Notes: generated by a model not told the origin, from the letters alone. A DNA stretch of 64,000 nt from Lytechinus pictus (GCF_037042905.1 NC_087256.1:29104001-29168000); one strand, 5' to 3'. Counted from the first letter of the stretch, positions 36,680-48,166 are shown. A program made the numbers and translations.

Positions 36680-39600
36680 ATGAGATTGAGAGTGAAGAGG
36701 ACAAGAGACTATCGCCCATGATAGAATGCAGTGAAGAGAAGTCATATCGGTGTTTACAATGCAGTAAGATATTCACGGATGAGAGCACTTTAATTCTACA
36801 TCTGAAAGCATGCTTTGGAGAAGAGGGATTTGTTAGCAGTCTGAGAACAAAGTTAGATATGAGCTTTAAGTGCCCCCATTGTGATAAGAATTTTGAATCC
36901 CAGGATCATCTTATGACCCATGTGAGCACACACACCGAAGAAGAGTTTTATCATTGCTCTCATTGTGAGAAGGGATTTTCTAACAACAGCAATCTAACAC
37001 TTCATATAAGTGCACACACAGGAGAAAATTTTTATCATTGCTCTCATTGTGAGAAGAGATTTTCTAGTAGCAGTATTCGTTCCCGTCATATAAGAAGACA
37101 CATGGGAGAAAAGCCTTACAGTTGTTCTCATTGTGAGAAGAGATTTCGATACAAGTGTCGTCTTGCAACTCATATTAAAACACACACAGGAGAAAAACCT
37201 TATCATTGCTCTCATTGTGAGAAGAGATTTTCTAACAAGACCAATCTTACTCGTCATATAAGAACACACAGAGGAGAAAAGCCTTATAGTTGTTCTTATT
37301 GTGAGAAGAGATTTTTTGACAAGAGCAATCTTAATCATCATATAAGAAGACACACAGGAGAAAAGCCTTACAGTTGTTCTTATTGTGAGAAGAGATTTTG
37401 TTACAAGAGCGTTCTTACTTGTCATATACGAACACATACAGGAGAAAAGCCTTATCATTGCTCTCATTGTGAGAAGAGATTTTCTAACGAGATTAATCTT
37501 ACTTGTCATATAAGAACACACACAGGAGAAAAGCCTTATCATTGCTCTCATTGTGAGAAGAGATTTTCTATCAAGGGCACTCTTACCTATCATATGAGAA
37601 CGCATACAGGAGAAAAATCTTATCATTGCTCTCATTGTGAGAAGAGATTTTCTAACAAGACCAATCTTACTTGTCATATAAGAACACACACAGGAGCAAA
37701 GCCTTACAGTTGCTCTCATTGTGAGAAGAGATTTTCTAACAAGACCAATCTTACTTGTCATATAAGAACACACACAGGAGCAAAGCCTTACAGTTGCTCT
37801 CATTGTGAGAAGAGATTTTCTGTCAAGAGCACTCTTACTCATCATATGAGAACACATAAAGGAGAAAAATCTTATCATTGCTGTCATTGTGAGAAGAGAT
37901 TTTCCAGAAAGAGCATGCTTACTCGTCATATGAGAACACATACAGGAGAAAAGCCTTACAGTTGTTTTCATTGTGAGAAGAGTTTTTCTGTCAAGAGCAA
38001 TCTTAATCATCATATACGAATACATACAGGAGAAAGAAATTATCATTGCTCTCATTGTGAGAAGAGATTTTCTAACAAGACCAATCTTACTCGTCATATA
38101 AGAACACACACAGGAGAAAAGCCTTACAGTTGTTTTCATTGTGAGAAGAGTTTTTCTGTCAAGAGCAATCTTAATCATCATATACGAATACATACAGGAG
38201 AAAGAAATTATCATTGCTCTCATTGTGAGAAGAGATTTTCTAACGAGATTAATCTTACTTGTCATATAAGAACACACACAGGAGAAAAGCCTTATCATTG
38301 CTCTCATTGTGAGAAGAGATTTTCTATCAAGGGCACTCTTACCTATCATATGAGAACGCATACAGGAGAAAAATCTTATCATTGCTCTCATTGTGAGAAG
38401 AGATTTTCTAACAAGACCAATCTTACTTGTCATATAAGAACACACACAGGAGCAAAGCCTTACAGTTGCTCTCATTGTGAGAAGAGATTTTCTAACAAGA
38501 CCAATCTTACTTGTCATATAAGAACACACACAGGAGCAAAGCCTTACAGTTGCTCTCATTGTGAGAAGAGATTTTCTGTCAAGAGCACTCTTACTCATCA
38601 TATGAGAACACATAAAGGAGAAAAATCTTATCATTGCTGTCATTGTGAGAAGAGATTTTCCAGAAAGAGCATGCTTACTCGTCATATGAGAACACATACA
38701 GGAGAAAAGCCTTACAGTTGTTTTCATTGTGAGAAGAGTTTTTCTGTCAAGAGCAATCTTAATCATCATATACGAATACATACAGGAGAAAGAAATTATC
38801 ATTGCTCTCATTGTGAGAAGAGATTTTCTAACAAGACCAATCTTACTCGTCATATAAGAACACACACAGGAGAAAAGCCTTACAGTTGTTTTCATTGTGA
38901 GAAGAGTTTTTCTGTCAAGAGCAATCTTAATCATCATATACGAATACATACAGGAGAAAGAAATTATCATTGCTCTCATTGTGAGAAGAGATTTTCTAAC
39001 AAGACCAATCTTACTCGTCATATAAGAACACACACAGGAGAAAAGCCTTACAGTTCTCATTGTGAGAAGAGATTTTGTTACAAGAGCAAACTTACTCATC
39101 ATATGACCAATCCTGATACAGGTCAAGACCAATGTACTATACAAGGTAAGATACACTGCTTCATGTATGTTCAAGAGTTAGCTTGTTTAAAGGGTTAAGC
39201 ATGGTTGACTGTTGAGTAAATCTTAATTATTTTCTTTATTTGTTCCCTCTAGGTCAAACCTTCATGGTCAAACAGGAATTAGATGAAGACATGACCAACC
39301 CTGATACAGGTCAAGACCAATGTACTATACAAGGTAAGTTACACTGGTTTATGTAGGTTGCTTGATCATTGTTTAAAGAGTTAAAGGTAAATGCTAGTTT
39401 TGGTAACGATATCAAAATGAGTTCGTACAGAATCCAATGAAATGACCACCAGAGTTTCTGTTTGTATAAATAAAACGTATGTGGCAAAGGATTCTGGAAA
39501 AAATTGTGTAATTGCTGAGAAATCAGCAAAAAAGCACAGGATTCAGGTAGAGCGTCGGGCCTGACATTCAAAGCAATAATTATACACTGTCCCACGTGCG

Positions 39601-39925
39601 CTTATCTGTGTTGGGGATCTTCAGTCTGAACATTTTTCAGCGTAGATTTCAAGATTTCATGAAGTTCAGTTTATGTAACTGTACCAGATCTAGATCCTCG
39701 ATGATATACTGACAATTAAGCCTTGTTTTACAGACTTTCTCATGAAATCAGTGTTTACGGCAACTACTGGAATTTCTTTTTAAGCATGATTGTCTGTTAT
39801 CAGTCTGAATTATTTGCTTTCTATAATTTATCTGTTCATACTAGGTCAAACCATTACCATCAAACAGGAAGTAAATGAAGAAGTGACCAACCGTGATACA
39901 GGTCAAGACCAATTTACCACACAAG
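36680..39925 (+). CDS. C2H2 zinc-finger gene/exon set 2 (28 finger motifs)
   Basis: Exons: 36680-39145 (fingers; in-frame ATG at 36718), 39253-39333 and 39845-39925, all joined in phase 1. The first finger exon is a paralogue of 29175-30800: same acidic leader, same C2HC-like first motif, then 84-bp fingers with H-C-S-H-C-E-K-R-F cores, ending in a shortened motif (S-S-H-C) and M-T-N-P-D-T. Motifs 9-17 and 18-26 are the same nine fingers repeated (unit 756 bp). Finger five keeps its final His, unlike gene 1. The two following 81-bp exons encode F-M-V-K-Q-E-L-D-E-D and I-T-I-K-Q-E-V-N-E-E, both with an intact SUMO-like motif. No own N-terminal exons are visible, so this may be an alternative finger exon of gene 1, a gene starting at Met 36718, or a copy without a promoter. 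The donor at 39925 (gtatga) leads to no exon I can identify; reading through would end at about 40002. Confidence 0.8.
37481..38992 (+). repeat. Nine-finger block duplicated in tandem (2 x 756 bp)
   Basis: The marker 'tttctaacgagattaatctt' occurs at 37481 and 38237, exactly 756 bp (9 x 84) apart. The two blocks encode the same nine fingers, including the unusual T-G-A-K-P linkers and the T-H-K-G-E-K linker. Confidence 0.9.
39385..39779. mobile_element. 395-bp TTAA-flanked insertion between cassette exons
   Basis: TTAA at 39381-39384 and 39780-39783. The ends are weakly inverted (AGGTAAATGCTAGT and AAAGAAATTCCAGT read inward). The equivalent intron at about 34892-34908 reads 'taaagagttaagcatgg', an empty site with one TTAA. 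Confidence 0.75.
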
Positions 39926-39964
39926 GTATGATACACCGCTCCATGTATGTTCAAGAGCAAGATT

Positions 39965-40746
39965 TTTTAACCCTAAATAGACTTGGCTATTTCGATGCCT
40001 AAGAAGACTATGATCTCGGCCGTTGATCGCGCAATCCCGACGGAACTTGGCACGCGCGTTACCAAGGGCATAATCTACAAAGCTGCAAGATCATTTTCTG
40101 TGAAAAAATCTCATTGCTAATTAATTATGCTAATTTATGCGTAAAATCAAAATTTTGCTTTAATTAACTAAATAATGCCCCTAAAATGCTAATATTTGGT
40201 ACACAGACACTTTATATGAATCTGATCAAATGTACAAAAAAATTCAAAATCACATTTATTTTTTTATGTTTTGGTTAGTTGGTTAAATTCTGTATTTTAT
40301 ATTTGTTTTGTTACCTGGTGGGTGTTTCATAAAGCTGTTCGTAAGTTAAGAGCGACTTAAAGAACGACTGGTGAACCTTACTTATGCGCTAAACCATCGC
40401 CAGTGCAAATATCATTTACCACAAGAAAGGATCACCAGTCGTTCTTAAAGTCGCTCTTAACTTACGAACAGCTTTATGAAATGGCCCCCTGGATGGAGCT
40501 AGATGCTATTCAAGGGTTTGAAATCTTTCTATTGATGTGAAAATCTCAGTTTGTGTGATCGTCTTCTTATGTCTACTTTCACTGATAGAATTCATTAGGG
40601 ATCTGGGATTATTAAGGAAAGACTATGATTAAAATCCAAATTTAAAAAAAGCGCATGCTTTCATTGACTCCGGGTAATTCCTCCCGAGCAAATCAGCCGT
40701 CGACTTTCGCCGGGGAAGAGATGTCAGTGCGAAAGGGTACATTTTT
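39965..40746. repeat. Partial copies of the 6.96-kb and 31.6-kb elements
   Basis: 39965-40250 matches the interior of 6961-7692 (TTAACCCTAAAT end, 'gatctcggccg', 'attaattatgctaattta'). From about 40262 to 40746, interrupted by the MITE at 40318-40488, it matches the Harbinger-like element near 32745-32817 and 34606-34815. Confidence 0.7.
40318..40488. mobile_element. Hairpin MITE, relative of 3748-3917
   Basis: 171 bp, 'gtgggtgtttcataaagctg' at the left and 'cagctttatgaaatggcccc' at the right, with CTG on both sides (CCTGG if five bases are counted). The paralogous site near 32776 ('gttacctagatgg') lacks it. Confidence 0.8.
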
Positions 40747-41036
40747 GGAGCGTTGTGGCCCAGTGGATTATTCTCCGGACTTTGAAACAGAGGGTCATGG
40801 GTTCAAATCCCAGTCATGGCGTAATTTCCTTCGGCAAGAAATTTATCCACATTGTGCTGCACTCGACCCAGGTGAGGTGAATGGGTACCTGGCAGGAATT
40901 TATTCCTTGAAATGCGTGTGCGTTCGTTGTAATCTCAGTAATTACGGCTGCCAAGCTACAGCTGGCCGGGGTAATAATATCCAAGTCCTTTGGAAGCGCA
41001 TAGAGACATTTTAATTCATATTTTGTGATATGCGCT
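40747..41036 (+). mobile_element. tRNA-derived SINE, plus strand
   Basis: Head 'gcgttgtggcccagtggatt' (A box), B box 'gggttcaaatccc', then the shared body 'ttatccacattgtgctgcac', 'ccaggtgaggtgaatgggta' and 'ggggtaataata'. Confidence 0.9.
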
Positions 41037-41513
41037 GGTACGTACTGAGAAAGGTATTCTTTTATGCCATTTGAAAGTACAATTGGTATTCTTTTATATC
41101 AATGGTAATGAGAAAGGTATTCTGTTATACCATTCAAAGTACCATTGTTATTCTTTCATACTGGTATAAAAGAATAACAATGGTACTTTGATTGGTATAA
41201 ATACGTTTCTCAGTACTTTATACCATTTTGTACCAATGGTACTGAGAAAGGAACTATTGGCTATAAATGGACGATTGTAATTTCATGTCATTAGGCCAAA
41301 GGTCATTTGAGTTCGATAAAGTTTGACCATGTTGTGGTCCCGGTTGTGGTGTCAACATGAAGAAAGACAATGATGACGATTATGAATTGTTCAGATATTT
41401 TTTGAATGGTCCTTATTTGTAAAACTGATAAAATCATTATCTGTATATCAGTGACCTACATGATTTCCGATCACAAAGTCGGAGGTCGTCAATTAACTTG
41501 GTTAACATTTATA

Positions 41514-42500
41514 CAGTGCGTATCAAAAAAAAAGTTTACACTTTGAAAAAGCCCTGGGAATTTAAAAATATACAACATGTGGGTAATTTGTTCACATATA
41601 TTCTTGGGTTTGGGTCTCATCTATCCAATAAAAGTAAAAGTTATGACAGAATGTAACACTTGAGTGAGCACTGTCCATTTTTGTAAAGCTTGCAGAAATC
41701 TGTTTGCGCAGAAATGCTCGTTTTCACGCTGTGTCAAGGGAAAGGGCAAAATCAAACTTACCCTGCAAAACATTTCTCATACATTTTCCTTGCTCTTATA
41801 GTAAATTGACATAAAACAGATACATTCAAGCATTTTGTAACACTTGCCACCCAAATTGAAATTTCAAAACTTAGTAAGCACAACATTTACCCTTTTTGTG
41901 CCAGCTGGATCTGAGGACATAACTGAAACTAAAAAAAGTTTATAGCAGACATATCCAGTATACTTTTCACTATGTTTTTATTATTTAAAGTGGGTTTACA
42001 TTTCATTTTTCACGTAATACTTGTTTCTCCACACTTTTCCCAAGCTTGACAATGATTAACAAAATAAAAATCAACCCTAAGCCATTTCATGTAAATCACA
42101 GCTTAGTGTATTAAAGGCAAATATCGCCCCGATGGCCTCGGTGTGTGGGGGAGTGGATGGGGCGCAATGCACTCTTCGAAGTGTTTTGGGCAAGGAAACA
42201 AGTTAAAAAAGGTAAAAGATATCTTCAAATCAATTTTACTAGCTTAATTTCACGTGTTCTACATGATTAGGGTCTTTTTTATTCGCATTACTATTTCAAA
42301 GTTCTGCGCAAATGATTTTTCACTAACTTTTCAAAAGTAAGTGGTGCTCACTCAAGCGGAAATATTTTTCGACAGTTATATCGTCATTTGCTTAAATGGA
42401 CCTGTACCAATGTTGAAATGTGGAAAAATCTTCAGGATATTACAAATGTATAATTTAACAGGATTTTTTCTAAGTGTAAACTTTTTTTTGATACGCACTG
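41514..42500. mobile_element. 987-bp TA-flanked long-TIR element
   Basis: Ends CAGTGCGTATCAAAAAAAA and complement, then AGTTTACACTT, flanked by TA (41512-41513 and 42501-42502). The uninterrupted copy at 9541-9552 ('ttatatattatt') is the empty site with a single TA. CTTGAGTGAGCAC lies about 145 bp from the left end and 140 bp from the right. It is the same family design as 32820-34603, and is too short and unpunctuated for a transposase. Confidence 0.9.
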
Positions 42501-42852
42501 TATATTATTCATTATTTCAGCAGTATGTAATTGAATTGGATGTAAATTAGATCAAATTTTAGGCTTCATATTTCAATACGGTATTTTGAGGGAAAGGCCA
42601 TTTTGTTAAAGAGCAAATTTCTTGGTTAAAGCACAAATGGGGGAAATCAAAAGGGGTATACAGAAAATGTTTAGGGCCGGTGAAATGAGAATTGAGGCTA
42701 GTCAGTGGGACAGCCCTGGCTTTTGGTGCTCTTGGAACATTAAATTGTTCATTCAAGCGTAATTAAATAAAAGGGGAAAATATTTGATATTTCTGTGTCA
42801 CAAAGTCAACACTGTTTCTATATTGAATTTTTTAGTACAGATGAGACTGTTA

Positions 42853-43003
42853 GATTCAATTCAATTCAATTTATTTATTTGACATCCTTTAAAAACATAT
42901 GTACAAGTATACAACAACAAAGGAGTAAAATAATTTAAATCACAGTATAAGCGATAAAAAATTGTCAAAATATAAAAGAAATGAAAATAAAATAAAATGT
43001 AGC
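42853..43003 (-). mobile_element. Short LINE 3' end, minus strand
   Basis: Absent from copy 1 of repeat A. On minus it ends with an (ATTGA)n-type tail (plus: 'ttcaattcaattcaattt' at about 42856), as in several LINE families. Only about 150 bp remain. Confidence 0.55.
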
Positions 43004-43644
43004 AGATGCTTTCTACGTTGTTATTTTTTTTAAAACCTTCAAACTGTGCCTTCATAATTGATGCTAATCCCTAAGTGAAGCAATGTCAAGTGTAAGTGTC
43101 AAAGTTTCATGGACGAAGAATTGACAAGTTGCATGCATAATTTCCAAATGTAGCATCATAATTTCCGTCATTGGCAGTGAATTATTGAAAAGAAAGTATT
43201 GGATTCAGAGTGTGCTGTTATATCATGTATATTTTCATAGATGAATAATTATTTGAAAGCTATTTAATTTCAAAGTGTAACATGACAATTTCATAGCCAA
43301 AGAATTGTTGAATACTCAATATTGGATTTCTAAGTGTACTTGTACTGTTAAAGGTTCATACACAAAGAATGGTTGAAAAGGCTTTGAATTATTAGTGATT
43401 TAATTTCATTGACAAAGAAAAATGGAAAAGCTATGTAATTTCAAAGTGTACCATTATAATTTCTTATACTAAAAAATACTCAAAAGGTAGTAAATTACAA
43501 AGTGTACTGATGTAGTTTACGTAGACAGAATCATTGAAAAGTTTCAGATTTCACTGTGTACTGTTTGGATGCATTGTGTAAACAGAGAAATGTGGCAATC
43601 AAAGTTTGTCAAGATGCAACTATTAAAATCTAGCATCTTACATA

Positions 43645-44130
43645 TTAAAGGGGAAGTTCACCCTGACAAAAAGTTTATTGTAAAAATGGCAGAAAAAAAT
43701 CACAAAAAATACGGTGAAAGGTTTAAGAAAAATCCTTCAAAGAATTACATAGTGATTATTATATTCTTAATTAATTGATTTGTGACGTTATGTATGAGCA
43801 GCATTCCTATACATAGCGAATGGAGAAAATTGTTTTTACTGTACCTTTTATATGTCAATGGATAAATCATTTCACACCCGATCATGAAAAGATAACAAAA
43901 ATAAGTCTTCAGGAACTATTAAATAATGAAATTCATGCATTTTATATCACATAACATTTGGGGCAGCTGTTCCTTCATGACGTCACAAATCCAAAATTTG
44001 GTATTTTGATAACTTTTTAAATCTTTAATAGATTTTCCTCAAACCTTCACCCATTATTTTAAATTACCTTTTCTGCTATTTTGGGCTATTTTTACAACAA
44101 ACTTTTCTTCAGGGTGAACTACCCCTCTAA
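43645..44130. mobile_element. 486-bp MITE with 'GGGG(A/T)AGTTCACCCT' ends
   Basis: Left 'ttaaaggggaagttcaccct' and right 'agggtgaactacccctctaa', with further inverted match inside ('tttattgtaaaaatggcag' against 'ctgctatttt...acaacaaac'). Copy 1 of repeat A keeps only the first 20 bases of it near 10528-10547. Confidence 0.8.
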
Positions 44131-44427
44131 GGCTGCTACATGTTGAATATATTTTTGTTGGAAGTAATTCATTACTAACTTATTAAGTGTGTTGAATCAA
44201 TCATGGTAGTGTAGTTCACTGGTCTTATAATGAACCCAAATAAATGTAAATGTAATGTTATTCCATTCCATCTACTCCTAATTTATTAAACATGAATTAA
44301 GTATCCATCTGGGATTATTCAAGTTGTAAGAATAAGCTGAAAAAATTGTCATAGTAAGATATTCATTTTGTCAAAAGTCATGTTAGATAAATTGGTTTCT
44401 TGTCTTGTGCAGTAATGTGTATGAATT
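44131..44427. other. Intergenic, nothing recognised
   Basis: AT-rich sequence without repeats or coding signature. Confidence 0.35.
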
Positions 44428-44945
44428 TATAGGGACTGACCCTTTTTCAGTTCAGAATTTATGGGGACCGACCCTTTTTCAGATCAGAAGTTATGGGGAC
44501 TGACCCTTTTTTAGTTCAGAAGTTATGGGGACCGACCATTTTTCAGTTCAGAAGTTATGGGGACCGACCCTTTTTCAGTTCAGAAGTTATGGAGACCGAC
44601 CCTTTTTCAGTTCAAAAGTTATGGAGACCGACCCTTTTTCAGTTCATAAGTTATGGGGACCGACTCTGATTCAGTTCATAAGTTATGGGGACCGACCCTG
44701 TTTCAGATGCCCAGTTTAGAATTATGGGGTCCGACCTTTTTTCAGTTCAGAAGTTATGGGGGCTGACTCTTTCAATTCAGAAGTTATGGGGACCGACCCT
44801 TTTTCAGTTCAGAAGTTATAGGGACGGGCCCTTTTTCAGTTCAGAAGTTATGGGGACCGACCCTTTTTCAGTTCAGAAGTTATAGGGACGGGCCCTTTTT
44901 CAGTTCAGAAGTTATGGTGACCGACCCTTTTTCAGTTCAGAAGTT
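44428..44945 (+). repeat. 32-bp minisatellite, about 16 units
   Basis: Head-to-tail 'ttatggggaccgaccc' + 'tttttcagttcagaag' with small variants ('ggagaccg', 'gggacggg'). Because 32 is not a multiple of three, it reads through all frames in turn, producing the repetitive 64-66-residue frames here. These are not genes. Confidence 0.9.
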
Positions 44946-47230
44946 AAGAGATAGAGTACAGGAATAAGAATACAAAATAACACACATTTCAGGGGCAGGG
45001 GGGGGGGGGTAGGCTGTTTTCCAAAACCATATACAAAAACTTGAAAATGACCATACGATTGTGATTTTTTGCATGGTCAGCCCCCCCCCCCTTCGGAAAT
45101 CGTTCCGCGGCCCCTGCATTATATGGACTATGCAGGTGTTATAAAATGTGAAATATGAATAAATTATTTTGAAACAAGTTTTTATTGTCTTTCATGTTCA
45201 TGTGTGTGCATTAAAAAAACACCAAACTTTCTTAGGTGTGTTCACGGGGATATTTTTGCCCGTAATACTAGTGAACTTGGTTTACTCTAATTGAAATCAA
45301 ATTGAAAAATATTATCCGAAGCTCCCTGCACTGTAATCCAGCTTATGGGCAAGCAATAGACATGACAAGGGAAAGTTTGAAAATATGTGGTGCGTAGCAT
45401 TTCATGGTTCATTTATTTCTTCTTTCACAACATTTGTACATAACATTAGTTAACAACATCATAAAAAATACTTTTTTTACTTTGATTGTCACGCACACTT
45501 AAAATATACAAAGATGAGATCATATTAAAACGAAAAAGTATATATACATGTATGTCATGAAAGGGGAGGAGACCTTCAAGAAGCTGAGCTTGTCAAAGCA
45601 AGGTCCCCCAAAAGAGAATACATGGCATGAATTTTTAACTAGTTTAAAAGAGATTAGAGGTAAAATTTACCCAGAAAAAACTAAACAAAACTGCATAAAA
45701 TCATGTGAGGGTGAGGGAATATTTACAAAGGAGATTTTGATATCTACAAAGGGAAAAGGTAAGCAGGGGGATGAAGGATGGAGAGGGAGAGAAAAGTGGA
45801 CACAAAACAAAAAAAGGAACAAGAAAAGTGATAGGCTTAGAAGAGGTCCCTTGCCTAGTTCCAGGTAGGGGTTAGGAAGATGGAAAGAAAAGGAGTGAGA
45901 GAAAGGAAAAACTAATTCACAAGAGGAAAGTTGGTTAAATGAATATTGAAGGGCCAGCCTGGGAAAAGAGGGGATAGACAAATGAGCTAAGAAAATAGTA
46001 ATAAAACTTAAACAGGTCACATGACATCGTATTTACATTAAATATTATCAACAGGTCACATGACATCGTATTTGACGTATTTACATTAAATATTATCAAC
46101 TTACTCAGTAAAAGCAATTTCAGTTTGCGTTTGAAAACAGAGACGCTGACAGAACAAGTTACATCATGGGTTTCAAGTGCGGGATCAATCTAGAGTTTGG
46201 CTTTTATATACTGTAGTTCGGGAGCAAATTCTCATAGGGGATAGGAGCACTAGCGTACCTATTAAGGGGGCAGATTGCGCCCCCCCCCCCCCCCGACGAG
46301 TTACAAGCAAAAAGAAAAGAAGCAAAAAGGGAGAGGAAAAGAGAAAGAGAGAATAAAGGGGGAAAGGGAAAAAGAAGAAAGAGTTTAAGAGAAAGGGCCG
46401 GGAAAACAAAAACTGGCCTGCAGACTGTCGGGGGAAAAAAATATAAACTGTCGGGCACACGGGGCTGTTCCAACTGATTCGGTTTTTAGTACGTTCCACC
46501 ATCTTTGTCGGTATCAATTAAACTGGAGGCCTACACTTCTTTCGGTAAATTGTGATTTTTACGCAATGCTATAGTTTTAGAGCTCTCACGTACCGATAGT
46601 TATATAGGACAGACTGCATGCATGGGCTGACCAGGGACAGGAAGAAGGTATAGAGAACAATTTTTCAGTAATGTAATTTAAAAATTTAAAGGGATATCCA
46701 TCTGAAGTTTTGGGATGGACGCAGGAAACGAAATTGACAAGCAAAAAAAAAAATGTTATCAACATAAATTTTAGGGGGGTCCGACCCCGGCCACCTTAAA
46801 GTTAGGGGGAAAGGACCCCCCCCCCCCCCCCGTTCCGCCGCCTATGTTCTTATGTATAGGCCTAATATACCGGATAATATAATGAACAATAATTTCTTCT
46901 TTTCTCATTTTCCCATTCTTTAATTTTTTGCCAGCCGATGGGGGGGGGGGGGGGGGGGACATGCCCCGTAGTTATGCCACTGGAGATTTAAGTAAGGACC
47001 ACGGAAAAGGACGCAGTTTTCGAGTCGCCGCGCACCAAGATGGCAAATTGCTTAGAATTCATTCAAATTTTCAATGACGAAAGTTGATTGCGAAATTGGA
47101 AGATGGTATAAATTATCAATTTCTTTTCATAATGATTTTTAGTTTAACTTATACCGGTGATTCGATTCATTTAGTAATTGTTCATTTGAATTAAATATAA
47201 ATTTATTTGAGACATTTCGCTGCAATTTAA
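44946..47230. other. Intergenic, G/C-tract-rich, no gene seen
   Basis: G- or C-runs at about 45000, 45080, 46270, 46820 and 46940, and a purine-rich tract at 46300-46400. A direct duplication of about 42-46 bp ('caggtcacatgacatcgtat', then 'ttacattaaatattatcaac') lies at 46008-46100. 46690-46860 is related in inverted form to 25105-25290. Confidence 0.45.
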
Positions 47231-48166
47231 GGACGTTCCACAGTTATGTTTGTGCGCATTATGATCTGCGCATAGTTTACACTCTGCGCGCTGACGTCAC
47301 AATGGATGAACAGGTGATTAATTAGCTGCGGGTATGAGCTGATTTTTCTCATCTTCTGCACTTTAACTGCAGATCCGATGTGTTATTTCATCAAGCTATA
47401 AAGTGGAATTATTCCATGGACCATTCAAAAAAACATTCTCTACAATTTCAAAATACTTTACTCTGCAGTGCTGCCAAGAATCACGAATATTACCCCGAGT
47501 TTGAATAAATGGTAGAGTGGTTTTGATTTTTTCTTCACATAGATACAAAGCATTCGGCGCATTTTTGGTGTTTTAAAAAGCACATTTGCTCTAATAAAAA
47601 TGCTGATAGTTTAAAAACAAGCACATGAACCCCTATTTTTTAATGTTTGTACCGCTTAGGTATACCTTCTTCTACAACTCTGCAAATTTTGGTGAAAATG
47701 ACATGGATTTTAAATAAAGTGCAGCATTTATTGTACGTTTGTAGTCTGTAACTGAAATTTCACATTTCTTAGATTGGGATTTTGTTATCTTTTATGCAAT
47801 TTTTAAGAAATGGCAGTGCTGTTAAACTTAAAATTGCAAACAAATAGCACTATAAATAGATTCTCCACTCTAACGATACAATTATTAACTCTCTTGCGAA
47901 ATTTGATGACTTTTTCATGTATTTTGACTGAGTAATAGAGGTTTAAACTCATTGTAGTAATCTTGGGTGGTCTAAAAATGCCAAATTCTTTTGAATGCGC
48001 AATTTTTAAGAACATCAATTTGGGTGAACTTTGAAGCTCTATAGCAAAAAATCTAGCACATGGACCTATGTTAATTTTTGCATATTTCAAATATTAAGGT
48101 TCTAAAGTATCTATGTGCAAAGTTTGGTGAAAATGACATGGATTTCACTTTAACTGTGGAACGTCC
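47231..48166. mobile_element. 936-bp TTAA-flanked TIR element
   Basis: Perfect inverted ends GGACGTTCCACAGTTA and TAACTGTGGAACGTCC, with TTAA on both sides (47227-47230 and 48167-48170). 'tttggtgaaaatgacatgga' occurs twice inside. TTAA is used by piggyBac- and Kolobok-type elements; no transposase is present. Confidence 0.9.

Larger units (their letters stand above)
41037..43660. repeat. Interspersed repeat family A, copy 2 (interrupted)
   Basis: Colinear with 9057-10560 but split by the TA element at 41514-42500 and a LINE tail at about 42853-43003, and followed by a MITE at 43645. It retains the palindromic 'gtaccattgttattc' start and the diverged units of about 65 bp. The small frame at 42341-42550 lies in the inserted element. 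Confidence 0.8.

Noticed and set aside
36994..39174. 726-codon open frame on the minus strand over the second finger exon
   Set aside because: It is a by-product of the stop-free 84-bp finger repeat read backwards. The sense strand has zinc-ligand spacing and splice sites. The same applies to 29489-30184 and 30425-30835.
40655..41014. 119-codon frame
   Set aside because: Covers the junction of a Harbinger-like fragment and a SINE; the SINE part is translated in several other copies by chance.
45548..46020. Overlapping lysine-rich (plus) and hydrophobic (minus) frames of about 110 codons
   Set aside because: Compositional mirror images of a purine-rich tract; no conserved motif, splice site or start context.
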